DNA of 33,058 bases from Candidatus Villigracilis propinquus (GTDB taxonomy: Bacteria > Chloroflexota > Anaerolineae > Anaerolineales > Villigracilaceae), in the NCBI GenBank assembly GCA_016714565.1, contig JADKDM010000020.1, positions 1 to 33,058 of the forward strand, in the 5' to 3' direction. How positions within the stretch are numbered: position 1 is the stretch's first letter; each line of letters starts with the position of its first letter. The notes beneath the pieces are model-generated. The model ran no database searches. It saw only the letters and a program-made list of their open reading frames with translations, and had not been told where the DNA came from. The position numbers and the translations under genes were made by a program. Shown one piece after another: positions 9,140-17,947 of this stretch.

Positions 9140-11634
9140 TTAAAAACTTTGTGTACTTCGTGTCCTTTTGTGTTCCAACGACCTACATCCCCTTTGCCTG
9201 TCCAGAGAGCTTTCAAAGGCTTCGGCAAGCAGGGCATGTTCAGGTTGACTTAATTCAGGGTCACGCTCGAACAAGGCTTGCGCCTGTTCGCGGGCTTTTT
9301 CAATCAATTTCATCGGTGATGTTTGCCATCTTCAACGTAGTGGCATAGCCTGCCTGACGCGTCCCCAAAAATTCTCCCGGGCCGCGCAGTTTCAGATCGA
9401 GGTCGGCAAGCTCAAAGCCGCTGTTGGTAGTAGCCATCGCTTCGCAGGCGTTCATTCTCGGTGGCATCTTCGCGGGTGGGGATCAGCAAACAAGTGGACT
9501 GCACCGAGCCGCGTCCCCCGCCCGCGCAATTGATGGAGCTGCGCAAGGCCAAATCTGTCCGCGCCTTCGATCAACATCACGGTTGAGTTCGGCACATCCA
9601 CGCCCACTTCGATGACCGTGGTTGAAACCAAAATATCAAATTCCTTGTCGCGGAATTTCAACATCACTTCGTCTTTTTCAGCAGGCTTCATGCGTCCGTG
9701 CAGCAAGCTGCCATTCTTCACCTGTCCACGAATCAACGTGTACGCGCGTTCCCGTTCCTGCGGGCGCAGCACAAACGTGGTGATCGGCTGCCGTCCTTCG
9801 GGCATCACATCGATCACAGAAATATCGAGATCGCCAAACACTGTCAACGCCAGAGAGCGCGGAATCGGCGTCGCCGTCATCACCAGCAAATGCGGGTTCG
9901 TGCCTTTGCTGCGCAGTTCAGCCGTCCCACACCAAAGCGGTGCTGTTCATCAAATCACTACAAATTGCAGATCTTTGAAGAGGACATCCGGTTCGATGAC
10001 CGCGTGCGTGCCAATGACGATTTTGATCGGAGCCGTCCCCGCAAACCCTGACGGATCGCTTCTTTCTCACTTTCAGTTGTGTTGCCCACCAACAAGCGGA
10101 TCTCACTCTGTGACATTGTGCCGCCATCCCCTGCCAGCAGGTTGATGAAGGTTGCGATAATGCCGTTTCGCCAAAATGGATGTCGGCGCCATGATCGCCG
10201 CCTGCGCTCCCCACTGATAACGATGTTCGCTCCCAACGCCGCAACGACTGTCTTACCCGAACCGACATCGCCTTGCACGAGTCTGTTCATGGGTTTGCCA
10301 GAGTCCAGGTCTTTGCGAATGTCATCGAGGGAGGTTAACTGGGCAGATGTCAGGGTGAAGGGCAATGTCCCTAGACGGGCAACCAGCCACTCGTCCGAGA
10401 TAGGGAAGCGGCGACCGTCCACCGATTTCCAATCCCGCTTCTGGCGCATCACTCCCATTTGCAGGTAGAAGATTTCGTCAAATCCAAGACGTTCACGCGC
10501 AAGTTTGAGACGCGCCTGTGAATCAGGGAAGTGAACTTGCGTGAGTGCCTCGCCAAGTGAAACGAGTTGAGCGGCGCGGCGAATAGTTTCGGGAAGCGCA
10601 TCCACAACGGCAGGCGCCCAATAAGTGATGACGCTGTTCATTTGATTTGCGCAACCACTTTTGAGTGATGCGCTCGGTGAGCGAATAGATGGGAACGATG
10701 CGATTGGTGTGCGGGTTCTCACTTCAACAGGTTCCCCAATCGGGGGCTGTTCATCACGAGACGGCCAAGATATTGATCAATCTTGCCAGAGACAGAGATC
10801 GCATCTCCTTCCTTGAAACGGTTCGATAACCACGGTTGGTTGAAAATAAGAAATACGCAATGAACCCGTGCCATCACCCAATGATGACTTCGATGACGGA
10901 AGATTTACCACCGCGAATGGGACGGAGTGTGTACGCTTCACTGTTCCGTTTCAGTGACCACATCGTTGTACATCAACGATTGAATGGGTTTGAGCTGACT
11001 GCAATCTTATAACGGCGCGGGAAGTAATACAGCATGTCGCCGAGGGTTTGCAGTCCCAGCTTTTCCAGTGACTCGGCATTGCGCGGGCCATGCGCCTTGC
11101 AGCACAGTCAATGCGCTCAACGCGGCAGGCGTTTGGCTGTATGCTTTGCACCCGCCACGGCTTTCGGAGCGTGGCGGCGGATTCTGGCGCGGTGCTTGCT
11201 GGCGCTGCTGTTGTTGCGGTTGGGATTGCTGCTGCTGCGGAGCAGGGCGTGGTTGCGGTGATTGCTGACTTTCAGCTTTTCTTCCTGTACACAGGCGGCG
11301 GGGTTTGCTGGCGCTCTGTTGTTGTGGACTGCAGGTTGTTTGCTGTGTTTGTTGCGGCTGAGCCTGCTTTTGGCTTTTGCCAGCTTCCGGATAGGTATCG
11401 CCGATACGTTTCCATAATCCCGGAGCGATTCGGCCCGCCCATCGGGGCTGATCTTTTCGTAGGAGCGTAAACGCGATACTACGGCCTGAATCACCTCTTC
11501 GGTGATGCCATCTGCGGGGCCCCTTCCCAATAATCCAGCATTTTGGCAAGTCCACAATGATGGCGGTATTTTGATATTTATTCTCATGTTCGAGGCGAAA
11601 AAATTTACTGAAGTTTTTCCAGGGATGGTTGCAT
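9140..11634 (-). CDS. recG: ATP-dependent DNA helicase RecG with Q-rich N-terminal extension (frameshifted)
   Basis: RecG remodels stalled replication forks and Holliday junctions. In order: an N-terminal alpha-helical extension beginning MQPSLEKLQ and 'RLRSYEKISPDGRAESL' (about 11634-11400), a glutamine-rich linker (about 11340-11190, 'QQQQSQPQQQQRQQAPRQN'), the wedge domain start 'ALSALTVLQG' with 'GPRNAESLEKLGLQTLGDM', OB-fold remnants, then helicase motifs: 'LPFTLTSAQ', Walker A 'VQGDVGSGKTVVA', 'VMTATPIPRSLAL' (motif III), 'STTVIEVGVDVPNSTVM' (motif V) and 'ADRFGLAQLHQLRGR' (motif VI). The start at 11634 needs one A restored in an A/T run near 11605. About 830 codons, with many indels. 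It precedes coaD. Confidence 0.92.
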
Positions 11635-11639
11635 TATTA

Positions 11640-11645
11640 ATTTTA
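11640..11645 (-). promoter_or_regulatory. putative -10 for recG (possible leaderless mRNA)
   Basis: Read on the minus strand: TG-A-TAAAAT (extended -10), ending 5 nt before the recG ATG at 11634. There is no Shine-Dalgarno between them, so transcription would begin at or next to the start codon. Confidence 0.45.
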
Positions 11646-11817
11646 TCATGGGGAGGGATGAGGAAATCCGTTTTATGGGAGGGAAAACATGGTTTTCTCA
11701 AGGTTGAAAACTAACACTAATTACGCGAAAAAGCGAAAGTCGCGAATTTTTGATTAGATCTTTTACACAGCATTTGTTTGGCGTGTTACAAATCTGCCAA
11801 ACCTCAATTCAGAGAAC

Positions 11818-11837
11818 GTCAGGCTGGAAAGCCTGAC
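11818..11837. repeat. perfect hairpin GTCAGGCT-GGAA-AGCCTGAC
   Basis: 8-bp perfect arms with a GGAA loop in the recG-lacI spacer, directly beside the -35 region of the lacI-type gene. There is no T tract after it, so it is more likely a repeat or operator-like site than a terminator. Upstream in the spacer (about 11724-11752) is a second GC/AT inverted structure (CGCGAAAAAGCG...GTCGCGA). Confidence 0.6.
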
Positions 11838-11865
11838 CTTACATGAGACTTTCCAAAGGTATAAT
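11838..11865 (+). promoter_or_regulatory. putative promoter of lacI-type gene (leaderless)
   Basis: -10 TATAAT at 11860-11865 and a weak -35 CTTACA at 11838-11843 (16-bp spacer). Only 6 nt separate the -10 from the ATG at 11872, and no ribosome site is present. Confidence 0.6.
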
Positions 11866-11871
11866 TTGGTT

Positions 11872-12854
11872 ATGACCAGTATCAAAGATGTTGCCAAGGC
11901 TGCAGGTGTATCCACCGCAACAGTCTCGTGGTGCTTTGCGAACAATGCCCCATCAGGGCGGAAACCCGCAAGCGTTTGCTCGAAGCCGTTGCAAGCTAAA
12001 TTACCGCCCCAACCTGATCGCCCGAAGTTTGCGCGCACAAAAGCACGAAGATCAGGCTGGTGGTTTCCGACATCAGAAACCCGTCCTTCACCGCCATTGG
12101 CCGCGCGGTGGAAGATGCCTATGAGCAGGCTATTCCGTGCTGATGTGCAACACAGATGAAAACCCGGAGAAGGAAGAACTCTACCTCAATCTTTTATACG
12201 ATGAAAACGTGGCAGGCGTGATCTTCTCCCCACCCAGCAATTCAGCGCTCCTTCAATTCCTGCGATGCAAGGATGCCATTCGTCATCATCGACCGCGCCC
12301 TCGAAAGTAAAGGGGACCGATATGGTTCTGCTGGATAACGTCTCTGCGGCGTATGAATTGACGAAGCACCTGCTCGATAATGGATACCGCAAATTGGCGG
12401 GGTCTGTTCGGGGATGTAAGTACCACAGGCCAGGAACGCAGGCCTCGGATTTCAAAAAAGCGCTTGAGGATTTTCAACTCAAGCCCGTTGCCGCGCATTT
12501 TATCCTCCCAGAATCCAACAAGGTTATGACGCAACAATTGCGTTATTGGACAGCACCAACCGCCCGATGCGATCCTCACCAGCAACAGCTTCGTTGATGG
12601 CGGTGCGCTGCAAGCCTTGCGCGATAAAAAAATATCCGTTCAAATGAAATGGGATTGGTCGGGTTCGATGAAACCACATGGGGTGAATTGGTTGTCCCAC
12701 CCCCCTCACCGTTATGGCGCAGCCCACCGAAGAGATCGGGGCGCACTGCTACGGAACTGCTGTTCCAGCGCATTCAGGAACCGTCCCGTTCGCCGAAGAC
12801 TGTCATTCTAAACGGGACTTTCTGTTGGTAAAGGGCTCCAGCAAAAAGAAGTAA
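11872..12854 (+). CDS. LacI-family transcriptional regulator (frameshifted)
   Basis: DNA-binding repressor or activator that senses a sugar-like ligand. The N-terminal helix-turn-helix 'MTSIKDVAKAAGVSTATVS' is diagnostic and is followed by 'NYRPNLIARSLRAQK' and the hinge. The periplasmic-binding-protein-like core follows: 'KEELYLNLLYDENVAGVIFS', 'MVLLDNVSAAYELTKHLLDNGY', 'ALEDFQLKPVAAHFILPE', 'DAILTSNSFVDGGALQALRDKKI', 'MGLVGFDETTWGELVVPPL' and 'RTATELLFQRIQEP'. About 327 residues joined, the usual length, with at least six indels. It ends exactly where the opposite-strand degV gene ends. No sugar-metabolism gene is adjacent, so the target is unknown. The -10 lies 6 nt upstream of the ATG. 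Confidence 0.92.
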
Positions 12855-13689
12855 TTATTTTCTAACTGCCGCGAAGCCGATGCCATTTGGCCCCAAGTGC
12901 GTGCCGATCACGGCAGTGACATTCACGAACAAAATATCACGGGGATGGATTTTCGGACGCGGCTCATCAATTCATTCAGCAATTGTTTGGCGCGTGGCTC
13001 GGCGTTGGTATGCAAAATGGCGAGGCGTTCCATGTCGCCGAATTCGAGCAGGAATTTCAACATGCGCTCATCCGCCTGCTTCGTGGTGCGGACTGCGCCA
13101 ATGGGCTTCACTTCCCCATCTTTCAATTCGATCATCGGTTTGATGGATAGGATTCCGCCAAGCGCAGCAATTACACCGGGGACTCGTCCGCTGCGTTTGA
13201 GGTATTCCATTGTGTCCAATGCGGCGGAGACTTGCAATCTATTTCTCACGGAATCAATCGCATCCAATTCGGACCGCAAGCCTGCATCTGTTTCTTCAGC
13301 AGCGGCCAACACTTGAATCCGATTCCCAAAGAAAGGGAGCCGCTGTCTATGCAGGTGACTTTGTCGGGAAATTCTTTTTGCTGCCTGGCGCGCCACATTG
13401 ACGATGGTTGTCAATTGGCTGGCAGCGTGAATGGAGATGACATGGTCACAGCCGCTCGTGAGCAGAGTCTCATACGGCGTGGCAAATCTCAATGGAAGGG
13501 GCGGCAGTCGTCGGCGGAGTCTGAAGCGAGAGGGCAGGCGGTTATAAAATTCTTCGCGGGAGATTCCGATCCCATCTGCGTACTCCTTTCTTCCAAAACA
13601 AGAATGGTCGGTACAACGTGTATCTCGTGTTGTTCGATGAGATATGAAGGTAGGTCTGCGGTTGAGTCTGTGACGATTCCAATTTTCAT
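12855..13689 (-). CDS. DegV family protein (FakB-type fatty-acid-binding protein; frameshifted)
   Basis: DegV/FakB proteins bind a fatty acid and present it to the kinase FakA; a fakA homolog lies 1.6 kb away at 15323-16979. The N-terminus 'MKIGIVTDSTADLPSYLIE' has the DSTADLP motif, followed by 'HEIHVVPTILVLE', 'YADGIGISREEFYNRLP', 'DHVISIHAASQLT' (phosphate-binding S-x-L-T type region), 'LDTMEYLKRSGRVPGVIAALGGILSIKPMI' read in two pieces, and the C-terminal 'GPNGIGFAAVRK'. About 278 residues, the family norm. Two or three indels near 13500 and 13370 plus one near 12930. The stop (12857-12855) abuts the lacI stop with no gap. No clear ribosome site precedes the ATG. Confidence 0.9.
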
Positions 13690-13714
13690 AGGTGAAGTTT
13701 AACATAAAGATTAT

Positions 13715-13839
13715 GTCATTGCGAGGAGCGTTCTTTCACTTCGCGACGACACTTGCGCCGTACGCTAGTGCGGTGAGCAATCTCCAACAAAATGAAGAAG
13801 ATTGCTTCGGGCAAAGAACAAGAGCGCCCTCGCAATGAC
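13715..13839. repeat. palindromic interspersed element, GTCATTGCGAG ends
   Basis: Perfect terminal arms GTCATTGCGAG (13715-13725) and CTCGCAATGAC (13829-13839), plus an inner pair AGCAATCT/AGATTGCT around the centre. A related element is at 23263-23379 and a fragment at 4701-4727. It lies between degV and padR, has no coding capacity, and looks like a MITE/REP-type element. Confidence 0.85.
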
Positions 13840-13860
13840 GGGAGGGCGCATACTTTTCCC

Positions 13861-13889
13861 TTGACATACTGTATTTCACACAGTATAAT
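13861..13889 (+). promoter_or_regulatory. consensus sigma-70 promoter with padR operator-like palindrome
   Basis: -35 TTGACA (13861-13866), 17-bp spacer, -10 TATAAT (13884-13889): a full consensus. Arms ATACTGT (13866-13872) and ACAGTAT (13880-13886) form a perfect inverted repeat with a 7-nt spacer that fills the promoter, as expected for an autoregulated PadR site. The ribosome site AAAGG is at 13896. Confidence 0.85.
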
Positions 13890-13906
13890 GCGATAAAGGT
13901 TGAGAT

Positions 13907-14232
13907 ATGGCAAACACTGAATCGCTCCGAAATGTTGTACTGGAACTGAGGCGGGGTGATCACCCTGGCGGCACTCAGCCAATTGGGAACCGAACAATAC
14001 GGCTACTCCCTGCTGAAACAACTCTCCGATCTTGGGCTGGAAGTGGATCAGGGGACGTTGTATCCGCTGCTGCGCAGGTTGGAAGCACAGGGGCTGTTGG
14101 AGTCGGTTTGGAAATTGGAAGAGGCGCGACCGCGCCGCTGCCGTCATCAGCGCGGAGGGAAAGAAGATCCTCCCCAAGATGAAAAAGGAATGGGCTGGCA
14201 TTGTATCTGTGATGGATAAGATGCTGGCGTAA
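13907..14232 (+). CDS. PadR-family transcriptional regulator (frameshifted)
   Basis: Small winged-helix repressor of about 108 residues. Reads 'MANTESLRNVVLELRRG', then after a shift 'ITLAALSQLGTEQYGYSLLKQL', 'GLEVDQGTLYPLLRRLEAQGLLES', the winged-helix recognition segment typical of PadR, and ends 'KKEWAGIVSVMDKMLA'. One indel near 13955 and another pair near 14120-14150. It is followed after 14 nt by a HAAS-type membrane protein, the classical PadR-HAAS pair, in which the regulator controls its own operon. The palindrome in the promoter supports autorepression. Confidence 0.9.
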
Positions 14233-14246
14233 GGAAAGGAAAAATC

Positions 14247-15266
14247 ATGAACCTCATAGATCGTTACGTTGCCGAAGTTGGAAAAATCTACCGCTTCTAA
14301 AAGGGCGCGAGGATATCGAAAAGGAATTGCGCGCTCCACGTTGGAAGATATGATTGAAGACCGCGCCTCCACCACGGGTCAGTTGCGCGATGAAGCGATG
14401 GAGATCGAACTGATGAAGGAATATGGCTCGCCGCAACAAGTGGCGGCCACTTATAACCCTCACCCGTATTTGATCGGCCCACGATTATTTCCATTCTTAT
14501 CGGGGTGGTTAAAATCGTCATCACGGTAGTCGTTTGCGTGATGCTTGGGCTGGCAGGCATAAGCGCCGTTACCGACACCCCCATGATGGGCATGGATTTT
14601 GTGAAGATCATCGGGGGCGGATTGGGCAATGCTCTTTCCGCAGCCATCGCAGCATTTGGCAATGTCGTTATCGTTTTCGCCATTCTCGAAAGAGTCCTGC
14701 CTGACAAGGAAATCAGCGGCTCCAACGACGAAAAGGATTGGGACCCGGCCTCTCTCACAAGCGAGCCTGACCCCGACTCGGTAAAGCGAGGCGAGTTGAT
14801 CGCGGAGATCATTTTCACCTTCCTTGGGCTTGCCTTGTTGAATTTGTATCCTGAGATTTTGGGCGCATTCATCTTCACAAAAGGCGAACCATTCTTCATC
14901 CCCATGTTCTCGGATGTGTTCTTCAAGTTCATGCCGTGGATCAACGCGATTTTTCTCGCTGAGATCGTGCTGATATTTACCTGCTGCGCAATGCACTGTG
15001 GCCCCATTTCCCGCGTGGCAAAGATCCTGATCGAAGCGGCCAGCATCGCATTGACCGTCATCATCCTGCGCACGCCAGGTATTGTCGGTTTCACAGCAGA
15101 GATCTTTCAAGAACTTTCCTGAAAGTTCGAGCCGACGGGCGAACTCCTGATGAAAATCTTTGACCTCTCCTTCTCCATTGCTTTGATCGTTGTCATCATC
15201 GTGTCGGGCGTTGAGTTGGTAAAGGGTATTTACGGGTTGATCAAAATGAGCTTTAGAAGAAAATAA
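14247..15266 (+). CDS. HAAS-domain (PadR-associated) multi-pass membrane protein, frameshifted, with in-frame TGA
   Basis: About 340 residues. The N-terminal HAAS signalling domain reads 'MNLIDRYVAEVGK', 'EDIEKELRSTLEDMIEDRAS', 'EIELMKEYGSPQQVAATYNP'. It is followed by membrane helices 'VVKIVITVVVCVMLGLAG', 'NALSAAIAAFGNVVIVFAI', 'LIAEIIFTFLGLALLNLY', 'INAIFLAEIVLIFTCC', 'AASIALTVIILRTPG', and a last one 'FSIALIVVIIVSGVELV' ending MSFRRK. Ribosome site AAGGAAAGG lies 7-14 nt before the ATG. An in-frame TGA at 15120-15122 interrupts the gene but the same frame continues 48 codons with a good membrane helix; a substitution of one base is the simplest reason. Two indels near 14290 and 14500. A terminator follows at 15278. 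Confidence 0.8.
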
Positions 15267-15277
15267 TTTTGGGGAAC

Positions 15278-15316
15278 AAAAAAGAGACGGCTGCCTTTCG
15301 GCAGCCGTCTCTTTTT
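15278..15316. terminator. bidirectional rho-independent terminator
   Basis: Perfect 12-bp stem GAGACGGCTGCC (15284-15295) / GGCAGCCGTCTC (15300-15311), TTTC loop, flanked by A6 on the left and T5 on the right, so it can work for the plus-strand padR-HAAS operon and the minus-strand asp23-fakA operon that converge on it. Confidence 0.95.
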
Positions 15317-15322
15317 GTATCT

Positions 15323-16979
15323 TTATTCTATCGAAATAATGAACTGATAATGCGGCTGTGCGCCTTCCTGCACTTCCACTTCCAGCGAGGAATACTTTGC
15401 ACGGATCACATCTGCGATGCGGTTGGCTTCCACATGGGTCATGCCTTCACCGTAAAAGAGCGTGACGATCTCATGCTCGGCGGCTTCCGCTTTTTCGAGC
15501 AAGTCCATCACACCCTGTTCCACGGTTTCAGCGGAAACGACCAGCTTGCCATCCAACAACGCGATGACCTGACCGTCTTTTACAACCACGCCGTCAATTT
15601 CCACAGAGCGGGTAGCAACCGTGATCTCGCCCGTTTTCACGTTGCTGATCGCTTTGGTCATTCTGTCAGCAACAGAATCAACATCCCCGTCAGGAATGAG
15701 CGAGAGCATGGCGGCAAGTCCTGTGGGACGGTGCGGCTTGGCACCACGCGCACCTGCTTCACCGTCACATCCTTGGCTTGATTGGCAGCCATCACGATGT
15801 TCTTGTTATTCGGAAGAATGATAATTTTATCTGTCGGCAGGTTTTCAAATGAGCTCAAAATATCCTGCGTGGATGGGTTCATCGTTTGCCCGCCAGCTAC
15901 TACTGCGGCAACGCCCAAACTTGCAAAAATACGGCTCAAGCCCGAACCGGGTGAAACGACCACCACAGCAATATGGCCAGGTTCTACCGCCGCAAAATTG
16001 ATCTGCGCAGATTTTTGAATATCATCCATTTGGGCGAGCAGGTTTTCGATGGCAACCTTCGTCACCGTGCCAATGCCCATGATGTAGTCAATTGGCGTGT
16101 AACGGTTTTCGGTCGGCACGTGGATGTGCATGCGGTACATCCCTTCGCCCTCCCCCACCTGAATGGACGTGCCCATCTCTTCGAGCTTTCCGTAAAATGC
16201 GGCAAGGTCCAATTCACCAGTCGGCACGAAATCTACAACGATCTCATAATCCTGCCCCTCTTCCACTTCTTCCATCGCGTCCTGCAAATTCATGGAAGAC
16301 ATCGGCTGAACCTGCATGGTCGGCGTTTCAAGCGACTCGCCTTGAATATGGCGCAGCATCCCTTCGAGGATGAAGAACAGCCCCTTACCGCCTGAGTCCA
16401 CTACACCGGCTTGTTTTAAGACTGGAAGAAGTTCCGGTGTTCTTTTGACAGCTTCATCCGCCGCTCGAACTGCCACCTCAAAAATTTCATACGCATCTTT
16501 CGCGGACCCTAAAGCTGCTTCTGTTGCTGGCAACTTCTTTAATGACGGTTAAGATCGTCCCTCTACCGGGCGGACGACCCTTTATAAGCGGTATCGCGTG
16601 CCTCGCCAAACGCTTTGACAAGAGCCTCTTTATCCAACACGCTTTTCTCATGTACACCGCGCGAAAACCCGCGCAGGATCTGGCTGGTGATCACGCCGGA
16701 GTTGCCGCGTGCGCCCATCAAAGCACCTTTGGAAACTGCCGCTGCCATCTCACCGAGATTGTGCGTACCCAAATCCTTGATTTCATTCCAGGCGGCTTGC
16801 AGGGTCAAAGTCATGTTCGTGCCGGTATCACCATCAGGCACGGGAAATACATTCAAGGCATTTACAATATCCTTGTTGGTGCGGAGCCAAGTCACACCTG
16901 CATCGACCAGGCGTTTAAAGACAAGGCCGTCTATGGGTTTCTTGCGGAGTACTTCAACGCGAGCGGTATCAATAGCCAT
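15323..16979 (-). CDS. fakA: fatty acid kinase catalytic subunit FakA / DAK2-domain YloV-like protein (two frameshifts)
   Basis: FakA phosphorylates fatty acids held by FakB (DegV family) proteins, feeding exogenous fatty acids into phospholipid synthesis. The N-terminal DhaL-like kinase domain shows 'NVFPVPDGDTGTNM' (D49 and D51 for Mg-ATP) and 'SKGALMGARGNSGVITSQI'. After a shift near 16550: 'VLKQAGVVDSGGKGLFFI', the middle domain, and 'MYRMHIHVPTENRYTPIDYI'. After another shift near 15715: 'MLSLIPDGDVDSVADRM' and 'HEIVTLFYGEGMTHVEAN', ending 'HYQFIISIE'. About 552 residues, the normal size. It follows asp23 by 14 nt with a GGAGA ribosome site; the fakB-like degV is at 12855-13689. Confidence 0.93.
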
Positions 16980-16993
16980 GAATTACAGGTCTC

Positions 16994-17350
16994 CTAATCC
17001 GTGTCACTGATGCGCAAGCCCGCTACATGCACATTGACCGAAGTTACGCGCAGCCCCAGCGCTTTCTCCACATGGAAGCGCACGGTGTTCGCTACGCTCT
17101 CCGCAACCGAGTTGATGCGTGTGCCGTACTCCACGATGACATTGATCTCGATATTGATCTCGTCACCTTTATAGTAAACGGATATGCCGCGGGATGGTTC
17201 ACGCGTAATGGTGGATACGATCCCGTCCGCCAGATTTTTTGGCGCCAGCCCCACTACGCCGTATGACTTCAAAGTGGCAAAATATGCAATCGTTGCCACT
17301 GCCGTTGGCGAGATATGAATCCCGCCCAAAGTTGTTGTGTCTTCGCCCAT
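16994..17350 (-). CDS. Asp23/Gls24 family envelope stress response protein
   Basis: Intact, 118 residues from the ATG at 17350 (GAGGAAACC upstream). The core 'IHISPTAVATIAYFATLKSYGVVGLAP', seen in two pieces, with 'INIEINVIVEYGTRINSVAESV', 'VEKALGLRVTSVNVHVAGLRI', is the usual Asp23/Gls24 pattern (YloU in Bacillus). It acts in the cytoplasm near the membrane in studied Firmicutes; the exact role here is unknown. The gene always sits before the DAK2/FakA gene in Firmicutes and does so here (14-nt gap), so co-transcription is expected. The upstream reading frame stays open to 17419 but the ATG at 17350 matches family starts. Confidence 0.92.
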   Translation of the reverse strand: MGEDTTTLGGIHISPTAVATIAYFATLKSYGVVGLAPKNLADGIVSTITREPSRGISVYYKGDEINIEINVIVEYGTRINSVAESVANTVRFHVEKALGLRVTSVNVHVAGLRISDTD

Positions 17351-17447
17351 GGTTTCCTCGATACTCTTTCTATTTTGCCTGCGGGGACTTTCCGCCCGGA
17401 CATTCGTTTCAGATATCACTTACTTGTCTCTATTTTAACAGCTTAAC

Positions 17448-17476
17448 TTGAAGTTGGTTGCGTTGTATGGTAAAAT
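17448..17476 (+). promoter_or_regulatory. promoter of rpmB
   Basis: -35 TTGAAG (17448-17453), 17-bp spacer, -10 TAAAAT (17471-17476); 61 nt leader before the ATG at 17538, with an AAGGAAAGGA ribosome site at about 17518-17527. Confidence 0.7.
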
Positions 17477-17537
17477 GCCCTGCCTCTGAAAAGAGGCTAT
17501 TGTCCCGGAATCATCGTAAGGAAAGGAATTTCATCCA

Positions 17538-17723
17538 ATGGCTAAGTGCAATAACTGCGGCAAGGCAACCACTTTCGGTCACAACCGCTCTTTCTCTCTG
17601 CGTGCAACCAACCGCACGTTCAAACCGAACCTCCAGAAGGTTTCGGTGATGGAAAAGGGTCGTTTGGTCAAGAAGACGCTGTGCGCCAAGTGCATCAAGA
17701 CACTCGGTAAATCAGCTTCATAA
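17538..17723 (+). CDS. rpmB: 50S ribosomal protein L28
   Basis: Intact, 61 residues, structural component of the large ribosomal subunit. 'MAKCNNCGKATTFGHNRSFS' and 'RTFKPNLQKV' are diagnostic. It is the zinc-ribbon (C+) form: C4-x2-C7 and C49-x2-C52. Strong ribosome site AAGGAAAGGA. It has its own promoter and a terminator at 17752, so it is monocistronic and divergent from asp23. Confidence 0.97.
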   Translation: MAKCNNCGKATTFGHNRSFSLRATNRTFKPNLQKVSVMEKGRLVKKTLCAKCIKTLGKSAS

Positions 17724-17751
17724 GGTTCGTTCTTCCATCTCGTATCAAAGG

Positions 17752-17780
17752 TCACGGCGCATGCGCCGTGATTTTTGTTT
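17752..17780 (+). terminator. rho-independent terminator after rpmB
   Basis: Perfect palindrome TCACGGCGCATGCGCCGTGA (17752-17771) directly followed by TTTTTGTTTT. Confidence 0.93.
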
Positions 17781-17947
17781 TATTTCAGCTACGTAGTTCA
17801 ACCGAGGATGTAATGATTAAAATTGAATCAAAAAAACTCCGAAGGGGCTGTGCCACAATGACCCAAGGTTGATTGTCCTTCCGAAAAGCCCTGTTTCGGC
17901 AGGCTCAAACGCCTACGGGCTAGTAAATTAGCAAAGCTTGAGCCTGA
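17781..17947. other. non-coding spacer with a CAGGCTCA repeat copy
   Basis: No open frame of interest. Contains GTTTCGGCAGGCTCAAAC at 17893-17910, a variant of the motif at 5263 and 21381, and short self-complementary words (GCCTACGGGC). It lies between the rpmB terminator and the end of rpe. Confidence 0.6.

Noticed and set aside
11034..11470. Ala/Cys-rich plus-strand frames.
   Set aside because: They are antisense to the Gln-rich linker of RecG (CAG/CAA codons read backwards as CTG/TTG or GCT).
15120..15122. TGA as a selenocysteine codon in the HAAS protein.
   Set aside because: There is no SECIS-like hairpin visible just after it, and HAAS membrane proteins are not known selenoproteins; a base error or true nonsense is simpler.
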